Positions 58,441 to 64,000 of a stretch of 64,000 nucleotides of DNA are shown here, one piece after another. Both the position numbers and the translations under genes were made by a program. The notes beneath the pieces are model-generated. The model searched no databases and was not told the origin of the DNA. It saw only the letters and a list, made by a program, of their open reading frames with translations. Positions within the stretch are counted from its first letter, which is position 1; each line of letters opens with the position of its first letter. The stretch is from Atherinomorus stipes (Eukaryota > Chordata > Actinopteri > Atheriniformes > Atherinidae), in assembly GCA_023101725.1 (NCBI GenBank), contig JALJCO010012839.1:29045-93044 (forward strand), given 5' to 3'.

Positions 58441-58960
58441 AACTTGTCCTCAAAATTATTCACACCCTCCAAATAAAGAAAAGACTAAACTCACAGCAGT
58501 AATACAAATTACAAGAAACTAAAGAAACTAATAATTTTTTTTTTACAAAATTATAATTTAGTGGAATCAAATGATGCTTTTGAATTTTGGTTGGAAATGT
58601 TAAGAATAAAAAAACAAAACTGTCCCAGACGCTTTAGAGCATCTTTCCCATGAACATGGACCAACATACCTGTCAACAGGTACAGACGTCTGATTGGACG
58701 TTACAGAAACACCTGATCGCAGTGATTGTCTCAAAGTGTTGCTCAACAACATTTTAGCTTCAGAGCCCCATCATGCTTGTTTACTTATTTTATTTTTGTG
58801 TGTTTGAATATTTCTGTTGAACCAGAATTCAGAATAAATGTCATGATTTTTCATAGAATTTTTATTTATCATTACTTTTGTCAATTTCATCTTATCTCAC
58901 TGACAGCTGATTTTTTCCTTCTTTCATTGGAGGGTATGAACATTTTTAAGGACGACTGTA
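58441..58960. mobile_element. Tc1-type MITE, 520 bp
   Basis: The left end, cttgtcctcaaaattatt, with cacaccctcc, is inverted at the right as ggagggtatgaacatt with aaggacgactgta. The type matches fish Tc1-like termini. There is no transposase. A left-truncated relative is at 28600-28952. Confidence 0.65.
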
Positions 58961-59336
58961 TCTACTGCCGTTCACCCACTGACATGCTAATACGAAACAG
59001 CCAGTCAGGTCCGGGTATGTGGCTGAAATTGGGGGGGGGAGGGGTCCAGCGTTCTGAGTGTCTGGGAGGAAGCGACAGCTCAGCCTGCTACTTGAGGGCT
59101 GAAGCCTGAGCAGACTGGAGGTCTGGCAGACTACGTATGCTCCAAGCAGCTTTCTGAAAAGCTAGCTGGATGAAATGGGACTCGAGTTGTAGGAAAATAT
59201 CAATATGCCAATATAAATATCGAAATTTTGTGTTGCAATATCATATCAATATAAAAAACCACTGTATCCATATTTTTGCAAACATCCATTCGTCTGTCCA
59301 TCTGTCAAAGTTTCTATCTCTAGAAGATTCCAACAC
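58961..59336. other. Intronic sequence, possible MITE debris
   Basis: Around 59190-59260 the sequence is built of aatatcaatat-type phrases, as in fish non-autonomous elements. No termini are clear. Confidence 0.3.
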
Positions 59337-59340
59337 TTAA

Positions 59341-59960
59341 AGGGACATTGTGTAATCGGGAGCAGCTCCCTCGTACTTTTCATGCTGCATTCGCGTGAAA
59401 CCGGGCAGACCGACGACATCCGCTGCATGTAAAGTTATCACCGGCCTCTATGTGAAGACGTGGTCCGTCAGTTACAGTGACATCAGTCCACTTCTGATTT
59501 GTTGTCATGGCGATGTCGTATTGTTTTCCCTGACCCATGTTTTACCGTCTTTCGCTCGGCTTCATTGATTAAAATGACATCTGGTTTGTTACCAACGGCC
59601 GTCTGCCCGACTGCACGTGAACGCAGCATCAGTGAGACGCTGGTTTCTCCCACTGCAGCGCGGTGACTTTTCAAAGGCATTACCTCGAACTGAGCTGAAA
59701 ACTCCGGTGTGTCCGGTGAGTTTCTGTGTTTTCCTGCCGTCACGCTTCTCCCGAACGCAAAAACATGGCGATACGACATGGCAGCCCCCACCGAGCCGCC
59801 CCGTTTGATGTGTAAATTAATGATACGAACTGCAAATTTAGAACTTAGAGGAGCACTTCAGTTTGTTGATGGGAGTGATTAGTGATTAATGAAAAAACAC
59901 TTTTGAACCAAATAATCAGTTTTTGTGAATAAAACACAGGAGAACTTACACAATATCCCT
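59341..59960. mobile_element. TTAA-flanked MITE, 620 bp
   Basis: TTAA lies at 59337-59340 and 59961-59964. The ends AGGGACATTGTGTAA and its inverse TTACACAATATCCCT agree at 14 of 15 positions. A further inner inverted pair lies at 59378-59417 and 59597-59635. There is no coding sequence. TTAA duplication suggests a Kolobok or piggyBac-type source. Confidence 0.75.
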
Positions 59961-59964
59961 TTAA

Positions 59965-60503
59965 ATTGACCAAAGTGCTTTACATCATAAAACTAATAAC
60001 AATGATAAATAGAAAAGCACTCAGAGAGTTCAGACCTCCACCAAGCAGCTAGACTCCCTCATCTTTGTGTGTTCCGGATCATAGAATACTGAATTTTCTC
60101 TGGATCCGGATCAACTTTGGAAACATCCTAGAGCTCATTAAGGGTCCTTTCTTGTAATTTTTTACCAACACTTTGTACGGAGTTATACGGAACAGTTCCA
60201 GAAATGTTTCCTATCAGGGTGATGATGATGTAAGAGTGTTTAGGCGTTGATAAGGAGGTTTGATGTTCACCATGGGGGTGTCGGTCAGACACACAGGACT
60301 TGCTTGTACAGTTAACTGTCTTTACTTGTCACTCTGAATCACAACAGCACAGTAATGCAACAAACGACAGGATTCCAGGTGGAATTGCAGGTAGTTCAGG
60401 TGAATGCTGGATGGAAGTGAGTGTGGTCTATAAACACAGAAATACAAAGAAGCCATGAGGAACATTCGTTCAGCAAATAAACACATTCAAGATATTCAAG
60501 ATA
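59965..60503. other. Intronic sequence without recognised features
   Basis: I see no gene or clear repeat here. Confidence 0.5.
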
Positions 60504-60511
60504 ATTATTAC

Positions 60512-60912
60512 TAGGGCTGTCAAAAAATTAATCCTAAATTAATCCTATTGTCAAACAAGAGATGTCCTTTTTAATTACTACTGCTATATGCAGAACATAC
60601 ATTAACTTTTGTTTTACAACTTAAAGGCTAAAACCAAGCTACACATCCTGGAGCCGTCCAGGACTCAGAGCTGAATTTCAGCTTCACATTAGGACAGTTG
60701 TGAAGTCAGCGTGTGAGGACGTATCAGCAACATTCTGGACTAAACTGCAGCTGTCTGAAGGACTATAGGGAGACATGTAAGGACAGGGTTTCAGTAGTTT
60801 AGTCTACTAAAGATAAATGCAGAATTCCTGCTGAGACACCTTTAACCCTAAATGTGTTCTAGAAGTGAAAAAAGCAATGTGATTAATCAGGATTAATTTT
60901 TTGACAGCCCTA
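60512..60912. mobile_element. hAT MITE, 401 bp, with 8-bp TSD
   Basis: The termini TAGGGCTGTCAAAAAATT and AATTTTTTGACAGCCCTA are perfectly inverted. An 8-bp duplication ATTATTAC lies at 60504-60511 and 60913-60920. Size, termini and duplication fit a non-autonomous hAT element. Confidence 0.85.
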
Positions 60913-60920
60913 ATTATTAC

Positions 60921-61870
60921 TAATAAATCCCTTCCAGTTAGGACTAAACATGCATATGTGTCCAAGGCTAACAGTTGCAGTAACTGGCATGTAGCAGGTC
61001 AGCTAGCTTAATAGCATAAACAGGCTCATGGTGAATGGAGGAAACTTCTGAATAAGCAGATCAGCTAAATAACATTAAAGCTAAATAAACATCCTGTTCA
61101 GCAGAAATACAACTAGTTACTTCCAGTTCTTCACAGATGCACACAGTTCACCATCTTCACCTGCTAGAAGTCTGTCCAACAGTCTCTCTCATGGTCTGTT
61201 CAACAGTCTCCTCGTGCTTCTGCTGCTCACAAGTTTCATTTCTGCATCCTGACATCATGTGCTCAGCACAACATGGCCGACTGACAATGATAAAGATCCT
61301 TCAGAACAGTCCTGGATCAGAAGCTGATCCGGATCACCACCAACATTTAATGGGTTCATCCTTGGACGGAGACACACGGCTGGTGAAGATTTCAGGTCAA
61401 TCCGTCCAGAACTTTTTTGTAAAGTTGCTGACAGATGGACAGACAGACGGACAATCCAATGCTACTGAAAACCTCAGTAACAATAATCAAACCACAGGCC
61501 AACGGCATTGGTGAAGAGATGCAGGTTTGGCATTGAGGCAGGACAGTGATGGAATACGACCTAGGAAGGTATTCCAGAAACTTGGACCTGCCACTGATTG
61601 TCCAGCAAATGCTGACCACCGGTCCGTTCGTCCGTCTGTTATCCACCCGGTTCATACCAGCGTAAGACAGCATGTGTTGTCAACATGTGTGACGAAAACG
61701 GAGACATCCAGAACACGTATGATCCACCTGCACGTCTCCTGCTGTACGAGTCATCCGTCATGTGTTGCAGTAGGACGGCGTGTCAGAAGACCTGATGTAC
61801 AACCCAGCTAGAGCGGCCGGACCCCGTTCAGATTCACATCATTTATGAAGAATATCATCCAGCTCTGGTC
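60921..61870. other. Intronic sequence without recognised features
   Basis: Short cggac/ccgtc-rich phrases around 61430-61460 and 61619-61640 are partly inverted. No element ends or exon can be defined. Confidence 0.4.
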
Positions 61871-61872
61871 TG

Positions 61873-62665
61873 ACCAGACATCCACCCCCTCACAGTCCAG
61901 AGTCCTGCTGCTGAACTGGTCTGTCTGCAGTCCAGAGTCCTGCTGCTGAACTGATCTGCCTGCAGTCCAGAATCCGGCTGTTGAACTGGTCTGCCTGAAG
62001 TCAGGTCCTGTGCTGCTGGTCCGCCTGCAGTCAGAGTCCTGCTGCTGAACTGGGTTCCCTGCAGCCAGAACCGACTGCTGAACTGGTCTGCCTGCAGTCC
62101 AGAGTCCTCTGCTGAACTGGGGTCCTGAGTCAGAATCAGCTGTTGAATTGGTCTGCCGCAGTCAGAGTCCTACTGCTGAACTGGGTTCCCTGAGTCAGAA
62201 TCGGCTGTTGAACTGGTCTGCTGAGTAGAGTCCTACTGCTGAACTGGGTTCCCTGAGTCAGCCGGCTGTTGAACTGGTCTGCCTGAGTCAGAGTCCTACT
62301 GCTGAACTGGGGTCCTGAGTCAGAATCCGGCTGTTGAATTGGTCCGCCTGAGTCAGAGTCCTGCTGCTGAACTGGGTTCCCTGCAGTCCAGAATCCGGCT
62401 GTTGAACTGGTCTGCCTGAAGTCCAGAGTCCTGCTGCTGAACTGGTCCGCCTGCAGTCCAGAGTCTGGTTTCTGAACTGATCTGCCTGCAGTCCAGAATC
62501 CGGCTGTTGAACTGGTCCGCCTGCAGTCCAGAGTCCTACTGCTGAACTGGGTTCCCTGCAGTCCAGAATCCGGCTGTTGAACTGGTCTGCCTGCAGTCCA
62601 GAGTCCTACTGCTGAACTGGGTTCCCTGCAGTCCAGAATCCGGCTGTTGAACTGGTCTGCCTGCA
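61873..62665. repeat. 35-bp minisatellite, about 22 copies
   Basis: The unit contains cagtccagagtcctgctg followed by ctgaactggtctgcctg, 35 bp in all. Units between about 61990 and 62345 are shortened by repeated small deletions (for example ctgagtcagaatc), while the flanks keep full-length units. Confidence 0.9.
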
Positions 62666-63250
62666 GACCAGATCTTTCACCACTGTTGGAGCCTATGAAA
62701 TCAGTTTTATTTTTTCTGAAATTCCATTTAAATTTTTCCCATTTTTTGTGTTTTTCCGAGTTTAATTTTTGAGAATTATGTTTATATCAATTTTACACAA
62801 ATTTAACACCAATAAAGTGTATAAAATAATTAAATTTAGCCAATAAATGCTGTTATAATTACAAACTTGAATGCTTTCACACCTTTTAACATATTTAAGG
62901 CAAAAACATGGCACAAGTTTAAACAAACAAAAGAAAATGCCAATAAGTAAATAATACATAATTCAGAACAGCACTAATTTACAGATGGTGGTCCAAGGAC
63001 ATAGAAACACATGTTCGGGTTAGATCAGCGGACACACAGGCTAATAATCATGGGGAATCGTCTCTGTCCTGTATTCTGTTGCTTTGAAACCGCGTCCATC
63101 CAGATCAGAGCGAATGGAAGTAAGTCAGTCGATAAAAAGCAAAGTCGATCCGGACGATTTTTAAAATAAACACTTTGTGCAGAAACTGGAGCACGTTTTA
63201 CTCTGAAACATCAGTGTTACATCCAAACCTGCAGCACCAAGCCGTCGGCA
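62666..63250. other. AT-rich intronic sequence
   Basis: I see no feature apart from T- and A-rich stretches at 62700-62960. Confidence 0.5.
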
Positions 63251-63254
63251 GAGA

Positions 63255-64000
63255 TCTCACTTTACACTACGGACACCAGGATGACGAAACGTTCACGGGC
63301 TGTAGTTTAATTCACCGTGACACCTGGATGACGAAACGTTCAGGGACTGTAGTTTTAATTCACGTGACACACTGGATGACGAGACGTTTATGGACTGTAG
63401 TTTAATTTACCGTATTTTCTGAATGTAGGCGTTCATGGACTGTAGTTTAATTCACTGTGACACCTGGATGACGAGGCGTTCATGGGTTGTAGTTTAATTC
63501 ACCTTGACACCTGGATGACGAGACATTCACGGGCTGTAGTTTAATTCACCTTGACACAAAGATGACGAAACGTTCACGGGCTGTATGGTTATAAATTTTA
63601 CCGTGACAACTGGATGACGAGACGTTCATGGACTGCATGAGTTCTAATTCACTGTGACAGCTGGATGACGGGGAACGTTCATGGGTTGTAGTTTAATTCA
63701 CCGTGACACCTGGACGGCAGAGACGTTCACAGGCTGTAGTTTTAAATTCACCGTGACACCTGGATGACGAAGACGTTCATGGACTAAAGTTTAATTCACG
63801 GGGGCACAAGGATGACGAGGCATTCATGGGGCTGGATTTCTGTTAACCGTGACACCTGGATGACGAGACGTTCATGGACTGTAGTTTAATTCATCGTGGG
63901 ACAGGGATGACAAGACGTTCATGGACCCTTTAGTTTAATTCACTGTGACACCTGGATGACGGAAGACGTTCATGGACTGTAAGTTAAATTCACCATGACA
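63255..64000. repeat. 47-bp minisatellite, continues past the window
   Basis: The unit contains acctggatgacgagacg, ttcatggactgtagttta and attcaccgtgac, 47 bp in all. About 16 copies are in view, with many small indels. The array is still running at position 64000. Confidence 0.9.

Overview
The window is vertebrate, most likely teleost, nuclear DNA. It lies inside one protein-coding gene on the minus strand. Three coding exons (57294-57460, 24421-24606, 10841-11024, in transcript order) encode about 179 contiguous residues of the catalytic domain of a polypeptide N-acetylgalactosaminyltransferase. The best match by recall is GALNT10. Splice phases fit exactly across the three exons (1/1/2) and all have GT/AG borders. 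No other exon of this gene was found, so the gene starts beyond 64000 and ends before 1. The introns are about 32.7 kb and 13.4 kb, with partial introns at both window edges. The fish assignment rests on the transposon types: a fish-type L1, a CR1/L2-like LINE, Tc1-like elements, Harbinger and hAT MITEs, and a tRNA-derived SINE. The species cannot be named.

Layout. 1-10.8 kb (downstream partial intron): a Tc1 MITE, a 2.16 kb hAT-type foldback element with an 8-bp target duplication, a 22-bp minisatellite, a Harbinger relic and a SINE with a 12-bp target duplication. 11.0-24.4 kb (intron): a nested pile of transposons. A Tx1/L1-group LINE is split at a TTAA by a composite of about 8.9 kb with long terminal inverted repeats. 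That composite carries a 0.9 kb Harbinger element and a 5'-truncated L1 with a very G-rich 3' part. 24.6-57.3 kb (large intron): minisatellites of 18, 20/32, 28/29 and 49 bp, then a CR1/L2-like LINE in which two segments of the endonuclease reading frame have grown into 30-bp and 18-bp minisatellites. Last comes a 7.3 kb array of 26/28-bp units that runs to within about 3 bases of the exon's 5' splice site. 57.5-64 kb (upstream partial intron): a second SINE copy, three MITEs with readable ends, and two more minisatellites, one of which runs off the window.

About 27 kb of 64 kb (roughly 43%) is tandem repeat. Most long open reading frames in the window are by-products of repeat units that contain no stop codon in several frames. 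They are not genes. The only host gene visible is the galactosaminyltransferase. Its product is a type II Golgi membrane enzyme that uses UDP-GalNAc to start mucin-type O-glycosylation.

The most unusual points are the birth of minisatellites from LINE coding sequence, the array fused to a splice donor, and the TTAA-flanked composite. Several homopolymer-rich or indel-rich patches (46.0-46.2, 48.93-49.03, 62.0-62.35, 63.3-64.0 kb) may be assembly noise.
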